A model generated the notes under the pieces. The model was not told where the DNA came from. It saw only the letters and a program-made list of their open reading frames with translations, and made no database searches. Position numbers and translations under genes: made by a program. Of a stretch of DNA of 64,000 bases, positions 11,863-20,436 are shown one piece after another (the first letter of the stretch is position 1; every line of letters starts with the position of its first letter). Location: positions 83,820,295-83,884,294 of the forward strand of contig CM028378.1 of NCBI GenBank assembly GCA_013146195.2. The letters are read 5' to 3'. The DNA is from Codonopsis lanceolata (Eukaryota > Streptophyta > Magnoliopsida > Asterales > Campanulaceae).

Positions 11863-12461
11863 CTGTTACGCCAATGAGCTTTTCCAAAGAATTCTTGCCT
11901 TTTTCATTCTCATACATTGCCTTTTTCGAGAAAGCAAAAAAGGCGTATGTGACCGAGCTTATGGCGAAGTGACAAACATAATTTTTCCTTCTTACTCTTG
12001 GTTTTTCACAAAACAGTTTCGGAAAGCTTTCATCGGTTTTAGTTCACGATGTTCCTTCTCCTTCTTTCACAAACACCTTAGGGACAAAACCAATACGATG
12101 CGGAAGAGTTACGAGAATTTAGCGGATCTTCAACCTTACGTTTGCTCGAATTCCACTTGGTCGGTGTTGCTTACGCTTGAGCAAGTTGCTCCTTTAAGCT
12201 TGCTCAATTTCCACATCCTTTCTACTTAGGACTCCTTCGGCTGATTATGCATTCTTTTTGATCCTCGTTGGCCTTTTTCGGCGGTTCATTCGCCTTACCA
12301 AGTAGTGTGACTTGATGAGCCCTTTTCTCCCAATCCTTGTACAGCTCCTTGTACCCTTCCAGCGAAGATCTGAATCTGAATGTCCATCATCCTCTGCAAG
12401 CGTGGAATTAAAAGCAGAAAAAAGCTGTTCTGTTTACGCACAATGTTTCTCCGATGTTACT

Positions 12462-12477
12462 CGATGTTGCAACATCG
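12462..12477. promoter_or_regulatory. E1 palindrome site 6 (in gag region)
   Basis: CGATGTTGCAACATCG, a perfect 16-bp inverted repeat, preceded by half-sites CAATGTTTCT and CCGATGTTAC at 12441-12460. The same CAATGTTTCTCC half-site also precedes site 5. Confidence 0.72.
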
Positions 12478-13688
12478 GGTGACTCATTCTTGAACCAAGC
12501 TGTACTTTACGAATCGAGAATCATAAAGCGCATTCAAGGTGATAAGATCACTGGATCTTCTCCATCACTATCACTCAAAGTTGCGAGAAAAATTCAATCC
12601 TTTCTTTCTTAAAGTGTTAGCACATTGGTTTGCATAGTGTCCAAAACCTTGACATTCTCTACATTGGATAGAATCAAGATTCTTACCATTGTAGGATGAC
12701 TTAAACAAAAGGATTTGTGAAGGGTTTTCGAGGGATTGAAAGGATTGTTCTTTGGGAACAAATTTCACAGAATCAGGTTTGAAATTATTTTTCGAGCTTG
12801 ATGATGGAGTTCTATTTTGACTTTTATTTTTCAAAAATTTTTTGAATTTAGTAGTCAATAGAGCAATTGATTCTTCTCCAAAATCAGACTCATCAATGTC
12901 CTTTTGGATTTCAAGCAAATCACATGACAGATCAATAGGTGCAGGCATAGCAATGTTTTTCCCAGTGGGTGTGGAAGATGATGAGACACCTTTGCCTTTG
13001 TTTTTTATTTGATCGTTTAGGTTCAATTCAAAGTTTTGAAGAATTCCACCAATCTTTCAAAACTCATCTTGTCAATATCATGTGCTTCTTCAATAGCACA
13101 TATCTTGACATTGAACCTTTCGAGCAAAGTCCTCATCATCTTACCGACAAGGACGCTCATTTGTAATAGGATCTCCTAAGGCTAAAAGCGAGTGGATAGA
13201 TCAAGGAAGTCTTCCATAATATGTCATTATGTCCTCGGACTCTTGCATCCTTGTGTTCTCAAACCGAGTCGTTAACATTCTTAGCTTAGAGGAGGACAAC
13301 GGCGGGTCCTTCACATAAGGTTTGAAGGGCCTCCCACACATCTTTGGCGGTCGTAATTCACTATTACTCTAAAAGTATTTGCGTCTAAGGCCTTATAGAT
13401 TGCAGACAAGGCTTTTGAGTTAAAAGATGCTGTGTTCCTATCATCGTTGGTCCACTCAGACTCCTTTGTGATTTTGACATCACCATCAGAATCAACAGTT
13501 TTGGGAGGACTCCAACCATTCAACACAGCAAGCCACGCTCTTTCATCAATTGATTTGATGAAGATACGCATCTTGACTTTCCATATAGAATAATTAGCAT
13601 TAGTAAGAGTAGGGGGACGAACCACATTCTCATATTGAGAATCCATCACGTCTTTAAGCGAGAATCGACTCTTAGTGATATCAAGAGA

Positions 13689-13703
13689 AGGCTCGATACC
13701 AAT
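13689..13703 (-). promoter_or_regulatory. E1 primer-binding site
   Basis: Directly after the 5' LTR end (TTCTTTCA) the minus strand reads ATTGGTATCGAGCC, one base short of the complement of the initiator tRNA-Met 3' end (TGGTATCAGAGCC). This one-base loss probably reflects decay. A Met upstream of it (13721) lies in the LTR, so the true gag start is likely further downstream. Confidence 0.75.
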
Positions 13704-14631
13704 TGAAAGAAGCGATGCCACGGTAAACTCAATATGGACGATGTTACGTCAATGTTGCGGTGAATGTTGCAACAATGGCGTAACAATGTGAACTAAAAGT
13801 GTTTCACGTAAATTTGCAGCGGAAGTTTTGTTTTGTGATTTGAAATCTAACACACTTAGTAAGACAGAAAATCACACAAAAACAATCTACAAGAATCAAT
13901 CTTGTAGATCAAGCCTCAAGGCAACAAACTATATTAAAAATCAAAACTGTTTTAGAACCTTAACAGTTAACACAAAAATCTCACAAGATATAGAATCTTG
14001 GAGATCACAAAACCCACATAAACTATTAGACCAAACGTGGGAAGAAAATAATCAAAGACTAAAAACAGCTTCCAAGACCAATAACACAAACTGGAAGCAC
14101 GAAACAACAGCTTCAGGAAACACAAGGCTGTGTTCCTGAAGATATTAAACTGCAGCAGGTATGTTCACGGCAGTCTTCAGAACGATCGTTGTATATGAGG
14201 TGTTGATCTCTTCTCTCTAATTCAGCACACAAGAAAAACTGGATCAACTCTCTTTTTTCTGCTCACAGCACTTCAAACCAATATCTTCTATATGCTCTCA
14301 GTTCTGTGTCCTCTGCAAGCTGCTCGGCATCAGCTATATATAGGCTGCAATGACTTGAAATCCAAGACACCAAGGAATCCTGCACATTCACGGCAAAAAC
14401 ACCACATCCTACTAGGAAAGAAATTAAACCAACAAATATACAAGATTTGTTTCCTAATTTGATACCATCAATAACTAAACACTTATGTAAAGATTTAATT
14501 ACCAAAAATATCACCTACCTCTAATAAAGAATCCTAATTAAATCCTACTACAATAATTCCAATATAAAATTCTATTTTGACCAAGAGAGTGAGGACAAGA
14601 TAAATTAGGCAATGCCTAAATTACCCTTACA
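13704..14631 (-). repeat. E1 5' LTR
   Basis: It runs from TGTAAGGG at 14631 to ...TTCTTTCA at 13704 on the minus strand, 928 bp. Ends and internal order match the E2 3' LTR (19559-20436). A TATA box (CTATATATAG, 14334-14343) marks the promoter. Palindrome site 7 lies about 60 bp from its 3' end. Confidence 0.88.
13764..13776. promoter_or_regulatory. E1 palindrome site 7 (LTR 3' end)
   Basis: ATGTTGCAACAAT, with further half-sites around it (CAATGTTGCGG at 13751, GTAACAATG at 13780). The E2 site at 20362-20375 is at the same distance from the LTR end. Confidence 0.7.
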
Positions 14632-14686
14632 GATTAGGAATGCAATTCAAGGGAAATCTGTTGTGGGTGATGACGGAATGAAGATT

Positions 14687-14871
14687 TTACACAAACCCAA
14701 CAATTTCAATATAAGCTTTGTGAAAGAGTAGAACAAGTGAGAGAAGATATTAAAAAACAAATACAAGCTGACAATGCTGCGGAAATGGAGCAAATCAAAG
14801 CTGATTTCAAGCTAATGCAAGAGGAAATTTGGTCACTTAAAGCCCAACAACCTCCACCAACTTCTATGTAG
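14687..14871 (+). pseudogene. CACTA-encoded protein, C-terminal fragment
   Basis: An open frame ends with TAG at 14869-14871. The peptide starts FTQTQQFQYKLCERV and continues as a charged helix rich in Glu, Lys and Gln (heptad-like, probably coiled coil) to a Pro-rich end QPPPTSM. This is the pattern of the C-terminal end of plant En/Spm-type accessory transposase proteins. The upstream part was separated by the E1 insertion. Confidence 0.6.
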
Positions 14872-15060
14872 TTTGATAGATAGACAATGTCTTTTGTTAG
14901 TCACTTGGGAGTCTCTCAACATTCTCTGTACTTTCATGTAATCTGACACTTCGACAATGACTTTTGAATGAAATGTTTAAACTTGAGTTGTTTTAAATGC
15001 TTGATTTTAGATTTAATTTTTTTTGTAAAATGTGAAATATGAAATGTTCAATCATGTACG

Positions 15061-15061
<1 letters not shown>

Positions 15062-15114
<53 letters not shown>
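15062..15114. repeat. (AT)n microsatellite
   Basis: About 25 consecutive AT units between the CACTA ORF end and its subterminal repeats. Confidence 0.95.
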
Positions 15115-15117
<3 letters not shown>

Positions 15118-15144
15118 AAAAACAAATATTTTATGATATAAATT

Positions 15145-15610
15145 TTGCAACAGTATCTTCTGTTGCAATAATAATTTTTAAAAAATTCAATTATGAACTA
15201 GCAACAGAAATATATAAGCATTGTAATGGAAAAGTCAGTTGCAAAAATGCAACGAAAAAGTCTGCTGCAAGAATGTAACAAAAAATGCAACGAAAAAATA
15301 TGTTGCAACAATGCAACAAAAAAAGTCTATTGCAAGAATGCAATGAAAAAAGTTCATTGCAAGAATGCAACAAAAAAACTAGTTGCTATTTGCAACGGAC
15401 GTCAACTGCCCTTGGAAGCACATTTGCAACCGATATATTTGAAATTGCAATGCTCGTTTTTCGTTGCAATATCATGCAACGGAATACATACGGTTGCACA
15501 ATTTTTGCAACGAGTGTTTTCCAAACCGAATTTGCAACAAACCTTTTCCGTTTCAATCATCTAATTGTAACGGATTTTCATTTTTTGCAACAGAATTTTC
15601 CGTTTCAATT
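15145..15610. repeat. CACTA subterminal repeats (TTGCAAC motif)
   Basis: More than fifteen copies of TGCAAC/GTTGCA in both orientations within 465 bp, often in the context AATGCAAC or GTTGCAA. Subterminal arrays of short motifs are the binding sites of the TNPA-type protein in En/Spm elements. Apparent 110-166 aa open frames in this region are by-products of the repeat. Confidence 0.8.
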
Positions 15611-15629
15611 GCTCTGTTTTCTTGTAGTG

Positions 15630-15891
15630 TTAACCATGTATTGTGACAACACTAGTGCCATAAGTATAGCTAAAAATCCTGTTCAACACTCTAGAACTAA
15701 AGACATTGATATAAGACACCATTTTATTAGAGACTTGGTTGAACAAGGCATTGTTTGCATTGAGCATGTGGGAACTGAAAATTAACAGGCTGATATTTTC
15801 ACTAAGAGTCTAGATTTTGAGACATTTATAAATCTTAGGAAATCTCTCTTATGTGTGCCATGTGACCCCTCACTTCTTTATATATAAAAAA
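15630..15891 (+). pseudogene. E2 RNase H C-terminal end
   Basis: The frame reads LTMYCDNTSAISIAKNP, then DIDIRHHFIRDLVEQG and IEHVGTEN, then a stop (TAA at 15783) where the family normally has Gln (…QADIFTKSL). The tail ADIFTK and LLCVPC continue in frame after it. The CACTA end lies immediately upstream. Confidence 0.85.
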
Positions 15892-17085
15892 ATTTAGGCA
15901 TCTTGCATTGTATTTTAGGGGGGCACACTAGTTTCTTTCTTTATGTTTTAGTACCTTTGTTTGTTGACCTGGATGTGCATTCAATATCAGTTGTGATTTT
16001 CTTGTTCTGATTCTCGTCACCATCTCCCTAAAAGGCTTATTGAATCTGAAAAATCTTAAGACCACAAAGGAAAGAGCTACCTTTTGAAAATTTTGGGATG
16101 CCGCAATTTGTCAAAGTACTATGGAGCTTAGGCTCTCATGGGTTGATCTTGAGTAAATTGACTCCCTTTAATTGAAAAATAGTGAAAGCTACCTAACGGA
16201 AAAGTGCTACCTATGAACAAGGTTGTGGCATCTTTCTTTTGGAACTATGAATCCTCGGATTACATGGGTTGATCAATAAGTAAAGTTGCTACCCTTGGTA
16301 AATAGTGTGAAAGGTTCCTAGTGGCTTGTGCTGAATAGGCTTGAAATAAAGTAAAGCTATTCACCTAGAGAAATAAAGTACCTATGGTTTTTATGGGAGT
16401 TATGTGCTGTTTTGGTGAACAAAAAAAATGAGAATTTGTACATAAAATCACAACTTTGGCGAATGTATCTTCCAATGCAGCTACATTGGGAACTACATTC
16501 AGATGATCTAGACATATCACATGTGTGTAACTGCATTATTTCTCCTGTTTTTCAGCATGTTTAAGGAATATTTTCTAGGACATATTTTGTGTTGATCATA
16601 TCAGCCCCTTGATGTTTTTGTTTCTATAAGCAGATTAGTGCAATCTCTATTCTATTGTTCACCATGTTAAAATTTTATGTGGTTGTCTAATTTGTGTGTT
16701 GATCATGAGGCCCTGAACTGGTTTATGATTATTGTTTTGACAGGTTGGTGTGGTATCAATTTTGGTTAATTAAGTGTTGTGTATCCTCAAAATACTTGAT
16801 TAATTTTGAAAAATTCAAATTTTGAAATCTGAAATTAGTTGTTATTCCCTCATCTTTAATTCTCCACCTATTTCTCATGTCAATAACAACAGAATTTTAT
16901 CTCTTCATTGTGATTGGTTGATATTTGATTTTTATCTATATTTGAATTTTGATTAGTTATTATGGCTTCTCCCATTCTAATTAATTAAGGAACTAACGAC
17001 TAATTGTCATTAGTGGTTGTATTAGTGTTATTTTCTCAGGAAAGAAGAAATCACTTCTTACAGAAGCTTACTCATCCTTCAAAAT
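15892..17085 (+). other. E2 spacer between pol and extra ORF
   Basis: Homologous to E1 8419-7181. Contains palindrome 16472-16489. No coding frame is supported. In Sireviruses the extra ORF must be expressed from a downstream or spliced message; I see no clear promoter. Confidence 0.6.
16472..16489. promoter_or_regulatory. E2 palindrome site 1 (intergenic)
   Basis: CCAATGCAGCTACATTGG (one mismatch from a perfect palindrome), followed by half-site AACTACATTC at 16491-16500. Orthologous to E1 site 4. Confidence 0.68.
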
Positions 17086-17223
17086 ATGGCAAAGTGTTCA
17101 TTGCAAATCCTCTTCTTCGAAATCCTTCTTCTCTCATCATCCATTCTTGTTCTTCTCCTCAAATTACCCATGGCCTCTACATCATCCTCTACACACGAAA
17201 TCCCCAAACAAAATCCACCCTCA

Positions 17224-17250
17224 GATGTAGCTTCCGATGAAGCTACATCG
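17224..17250. promoter_or_regulatory. E2 palindrome site 2 (start of extra ORF)
   Basis: GATGTAGCTTC followed by CGATGAAGCTACATCG (17235-17250), one change from a perfect palindrome. Orthologous to E1 site 3. Confidence 0.6.
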
Positions 17251-17994
17251 ACCCCTCTTTCATCTCCTGAAAATCCCCTAACAGCCATTGTCATTGCTTA
17301 GCCGTTACCTGAACCTCTCACAGTCATCCTTTTTTGGCGAGAAAGGAAACGCCATTGATGTGGACAATCCAGGTTATTTGTCAGGGTTACCCAAAATTGG
17401 TAACCCTAGCTCGCGAAAATCGAAGAGGGTCAGAGGGATTCCCTCAAATTTCGAAAATCCAAGTGAGGAGGATGTTATTGCTGCCAAGAAACACAAAGTG
17501 GTTCCTGGAATTTTCGAAGAATCAATGGCCATTGATAGCGACCCCGATGATGAGGACTTTGTTCCTAAAACAGGGCAAACCCTGATTGTTCAAGAAACAG
17601 TTTCTCAACCTGCTTCTCCAGTCGAAGAGGAAGCTGGAGATGATGATTATCCTATTCCATCTTCGCGAGTTGTATTTCCACCAGATTCTTTGGTTCAAGC
17701 TCAAGAATCCTCTGATTCTAAGCATGATTCTCCTTCAGCATCAATGCTGATATAAATTTCTCTGATGAAGATCGAACCCTGGCTGATTACTTGGTTCAAT
17801 TAAACTCCGTGACTTCTCCCACGCCTCATCCGTCTTCACAACCACCTACAGAAGACTTGCCCCATCAATCCAGCTCCTCTGGATTCGATGATAGTTCGGA
17901 CAAGAATTTTGAAAGCAAAGAAGCTACGCCTGCAGATAGCGAAGATACTGAGGAGGCTCTAGTGAGGTTCACCCGAAGTCGTGCATCCTCTATA

Positions 17995-18020
17995 AATGTA
18001 GCTACCAATGTAGCTACATC
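17995..18020. promoter_or_regulatory. E2 palindrome site 3 (double site in extra ORF)
   Basis: AATGTAGCTACC directly followed by AATGTAGCTACATC. In frame: Asn-Val-Ala-Thr, Asn-Val-Ala-Thr-Ser. Orthologous to E1 site 2, where the same Val-Ala pairs use GTT GCA. Confidence 0.75.
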
Positions 18021-18923
18021 CAAAATTTCTAAGACTTCTGCATCTGTGACTGCCTCAGTTAGTAAACCTTTCTCCTCTAAATTTATTTCAAAAGCTGCAT
18101 CTGTTCGCTATAATACTTCTCGAAAAATTGTAGATGAAAGGGTTATACCCTTAGTTGAGTTGTCTGCACAAAACTTGACTCAATTCTTCACTGATAGAGG
18201 TCTTCTAGGGTCTCTCTCATCTGCCTCCCCCTACTTTCGTGATCTCATATATGAATTTTATGTGAATCTTGAAAAACGTATCTCCTTAGTTTCTGATGCA
18301 AGGTTTGAAAAGATTTTTGTTAGAGGTAAATGGTATTTGTTCTCATCCTCCATTATCAATAGCATGTTTAACACTCCTGAGACTGGTCCTTTTGTAATGT
18401 CTACTGATTTGAATCTTTGTGCTTGGAGTTAACTGGTGGCCCCTTGAATAAGTGGCCTGGGAATGGGTCCTCTATCAGCACATCCCAGTTGTCTTCCCTC
18501 TATGCACTCATGCATAAAATATGTTGTGCTAATTGGTCACCCACCACTAACATAAACACTCTCACTAAAGAGCATGCTAGGGTTCTGTATCAAATTGGCA
18601 CAAATAAACCCTTTGACTTTGGACATTTTGCTTTTAGAAAGATCTCCTCTCTTGCTGAATCTGAGGGTGATAAAAGGTCTTTGATTTTTCCTTCCCTTAT
18701 CTACAAAATCTTAGTGTGTCAAGGCTACTCTCCCACTGCTAGTACTAAACTTACTCCCATTCTTGAACCTCTACACATCTTTGCTGAACTTTTGAGAGGA
18801 GATAGAGTTGTGAATTTGCCTCTGATTCATCCCTATGTTCCAGTTTCCACAGTCCCTTCTGCTTTTATTCCTGGTCCATCCCATTCCCAACCTTCTGTTC
18901 CTACTTCTGTCAATGCTACTTCT

Positions 18924-18937
18924 AATGTAGCTTCATC
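18924..18937. promoter_or_regulatory. E2 palindrome site 4 (in extra ORF)
   Basis: AATGTAGCTTCATC, imperfect; encodes Asn-Val-Ala-Ser-Ser. Orthologous to E1 site 1. Confidence 0.6.
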
Positions 18938-19542
18938 ATCTATCTCAGCACATCCTTCTGCACCAATTTCCATTGCCTTTATTTCTGAACAATTGAACAT
19001 GGTTAATTCCCAACTGGCTGTTCTGGAATCTCAAACCTCCCTGCTTAAATCTTTAGCTGCTCAGTATACTGCTTGGTTGGCCTTGCATTCTGGCCAAATA
19101 GGGGGTGTAAGTGTAAGTGTTCCAGTTCGGTTGTTCCGATTCGGTGTTGCTGGCGACCATGATGTTCCGATTCTTCGCTCCTCTTGTTCTTTGAATCTAT
19201 TGATGCATTCTTTGGCGAAGAAGAATGATGCTGCAGCTTATTCTTGTGGTGCTTGATGATCTGAAAACTGTGTCTCTTATGGTTCTTATGTGGTTGAATT
19301 TTTGAGTTGTTTGTGGTTGGTTGTATCTAAACAATACTTCATGTTTGGGTCTGTAATTACTCCTTAAACCGATTTGATGCGTAACTCCTTAAAAGTGATT
19401 GGTTGGTTATTGCTCTCATAGCTTGGTTTCCTTTATTTCTGATTAGTGCATGTGTTTAGGGGGTGAGTTGTTTGGATTTGTCTCTCTAACTCTTGCAAGA
19501 TTGATGATGGAACACTTATCATTGGATTTGACCAGAAATGCT

Positions 19543-19558
19543 CAACAAAGGGGGTGAT
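19543..19558 (+). promoter_or_regulatory. E2 polypurine tract
   Basis: AACAAAGGGGGTGA directly before the LTR start TGTAAGGG; same as in E1. Confidence 0.88.
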
Positions 19559-20028
19559 TGTAAGGGTAAAATACGCCATGCCTATTTTTACTTGTTTCCC
19601 CTTTCATGGTCAAAATATTATTTTTGTTAAGTTTGTGGTAATTTAGGATTTAATATCTCTTAGTAGATTTAGTTGTGTTATATTTGGTATCAAAATCTTT
19701 TATTAGATTATGGTACATCTTTTTTGGTAACTAAATCTTAGTATAAATCCTAGTCAAACCGAGATTCTTGAGCAATTTTGATTTTTGGTAATAAAATCCT
19801 ACTGAATTGGTAAGTTGTAAGTGTTTCCTTATACTAATCCTTTTCCGTGTAGTAGATGGTTTGTTTTAGTGTATGTGTAGGTCTCTTCGATGCTATATAT
19901 ACAGAAGCTGTGATACGGGTTTGGTAGAGCTTAAGAGAGAGAATAAAATCTTATAGAGGCGTGGCGAAGCAAGGAGTTTTCGAGAAGCCGTTTCTAGTCC
20001 GAAAGAGCGGCGTTAGATGCAAGTTGTT

Positions 20029-20042
20029 GATGTTATAACATC
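20029..20042. promoter_or_regulatory. E2 palindrome site 5 (LTR, TTATAA centre)
   Basis: GATGTTATAACATC, a perfect 14-bp palindrome about 130 bp downstream of the TATA box, followed by half-site AGTAACATTGG. It keeps the GATG...CATC arms with another centre. Confidence 0.6.
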
Positions 20043-20361
20043 AGCAGTAACATTGGAATTCTGGAAAACTGTTTTGTCTTCCTATTTCAGTTTTAGGAAG
20101 TTGTTTTTATTTCTTCCCACGTTTTGTCTGTTCTGTTTATGTGGGGTTTTTGTTATCCAAGATTCATTGTCTTGTGAGAATATTTTTGTGAGTGATTTCA
20201 CAATTATGTTTGTTAAACAATTATTATATTTAGTGAAATCTTTGTGGCCTTGAGGCTAGGTCTACAAGTATTATCTTGTAGATTGTTTTTGGTTATCTTT
20301 TGCATTCAGTTCACTGTTTTATATTCTGTCTTCCGCTGCTTTGTTGATCATTGTGATTCCC

Positions 20362-20375
20362 ATTGTAGCTACATT
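20362..20375. promoter_or_regulatory. E2 palindrome site 6 (LTR 3' end)
   Basis: ATTGTAGCTACATT followed by half-site ATCTACATTTG. Same position as E1 site 7. Confidence 0.7.
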
Positions 20376-20436
20376 CACATCTACATTTGAAATTGCTTTG
20401 GTTTCTCTTGAGAATCCTAGTTGTTGTGTTCTTTCA

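Larger units (their letters stand above)
11863..13703 (-). pseudogene. E1 gag (frameshifted)
   Basis: The N-terminal piece (13721-13311; credible start at the Met of MDSQYENV) has the copia gag landmarks NYSIWKVKMRIFI and ERAWLAVLNGW. After frame changes at 13350-13030 (an LTTRFENTRMQESEDIM-like stretch is visible) the frame 13026-12571 carries a CCHC zinc knuckle, C-REC-QGFGHYANQC. The part 12229-11863 is a charged, coiled-coil-like C-terminal extension of the kind Sireviruses have, but it is open only in pieces. Gag forms the virus-like particle; this copy cannot make a full one. Palindrome site 6 lies in it. Confidence 0.82.
4651..14631 (-). mobile_element. E1: Sirevirus-type Ty1/copia retrotransposon
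   Basis: Order on the minus strand: 5' LTR (14631-13704), primer-binding site, gag with a CCHC knuckle, protease, integrase, reverse transcriptase, RNase H, long spacer, an extra ORF after pol, polypurine tract and 3' LTR (4990 down to the gap). Integrase before RT defines Ty1/copia; the extra ORF downstream of pol is the hallmark of the Sirevirus lineage (SIRE1-like). All coding parts carry frameshifts, so it is non-autonomous now. The element has landed in the CACTA transposon whose 3' end starts at 14632. Confidence 0.9.
14632..15629 (+). mobile_element. CACTA (En/Spm) transposon, 3' portion
   Basis: The right end, 15611-15629, is the reverse complement of CACTACAAGAAAACAGAGC, a canonical plant CACTA terminal inverted repeat. 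Inside it lie a subterminal block with many TTGCAAC-type repeats, an (AT)n tract and the end of an ORF. The left part is missing: E1 inserted at 14631/14632, and the portion on its other side is lost in or beyond the gap. The right end abuts RNase H codons of E2 (TTA at 15630-15632 is the expected 3-bp TSD). Confidence 0.88.
17167..19256 (+). pseudogene. E2 extra ORF downstream of pol (Sirevirus ORF3)
   Basis: Starts at a Met with MASTSSS (a further Met at 17086 adds a hydrophobic leader). An in-frame stop lies at about 17299 and frame changes at about 17335, 17745 and 18425. Four long pieces (to 17301; 17288-17755; 17791-18432; 18417-19256) together give about 700 residues. The N-terminal half is acidic, Ser/Thr-rich and has a basic patch SRKSKRVRG. 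The middle part (LVELSAQNLTQFFTDRGLL, then FYVNLEKRI, then FVRGKWYLFSSSIIN) resembles the 'putative plant transposon protein' domain. The C-terminal part has a QLAVLESQTSLLKSLAAQ helix, possibly a coiled coil. Function unknown. Confidence 0.75.
15630..20436 (+). mobile_element. E2: Sirevirus-type copia element, 3' portion
   Basis: Contains the RNase H C-terminal end, a 1.2-kb spacer, the extra ORF, the polypurine tract and a complete 878-bp 3' LTR, in the same order as E1 but on the plus strand. Everything upstream of the RNase H was separated by the CACTA insertion and is not in the window. Clearly the same family group as E1, but strongly diverged outside the coding blocks. Confidence 0.88.
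19559..20436 (+). repeat. E2 3' LTR
   Basis: Begins TGTAAGGGTAA and ends TGTTCTTTCA. TATA box TATATATA at 19894-19901. Contains a perfect palindrome GATGTTATAACATC at 20029-20042 and ATTGTAGCTACATT at 20362-20375. The following gtctc is the likely TSD, but the partner copy is not in the window. Confidence 0.85.

Noticed and set aside
11834..12229. 131-aa plus-strand open frame
   Set aside because: It is the opposite strand of the E1 gag C-terminal region; no motif of its own.
13689..13721. Gag start at 13721 (MASLLSIGIEPSLD)
   Set aside because: This Met lies in the LTR and the frame passes through the primer-binding site, so it is unlikely to be the real start.
15145..15610. CRISPR-like array
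   Set aside because: The repeats are 6-8 bp, irregularly spaced and in both orientations; this is a CACTA subterminal region in plant DNA.
15226..15785. 112- and 166-aa plus-strand frames with Cys/Asn-rich repeats
   Set aside because: They arise from the TTGCAAC subterminal repeats of the CACTA element; the second runs by chance into E2 RNase H.
17086..17301. Signal peptide of an envelope-like protein at the start of the E2 extra ORF
   Set aside because: The hydrophobic leader is present only from the upstream Met at 17086; E1 does not keep it and an in-frame stop follows, so I prefer the start at 17167 and make no envelope claim.
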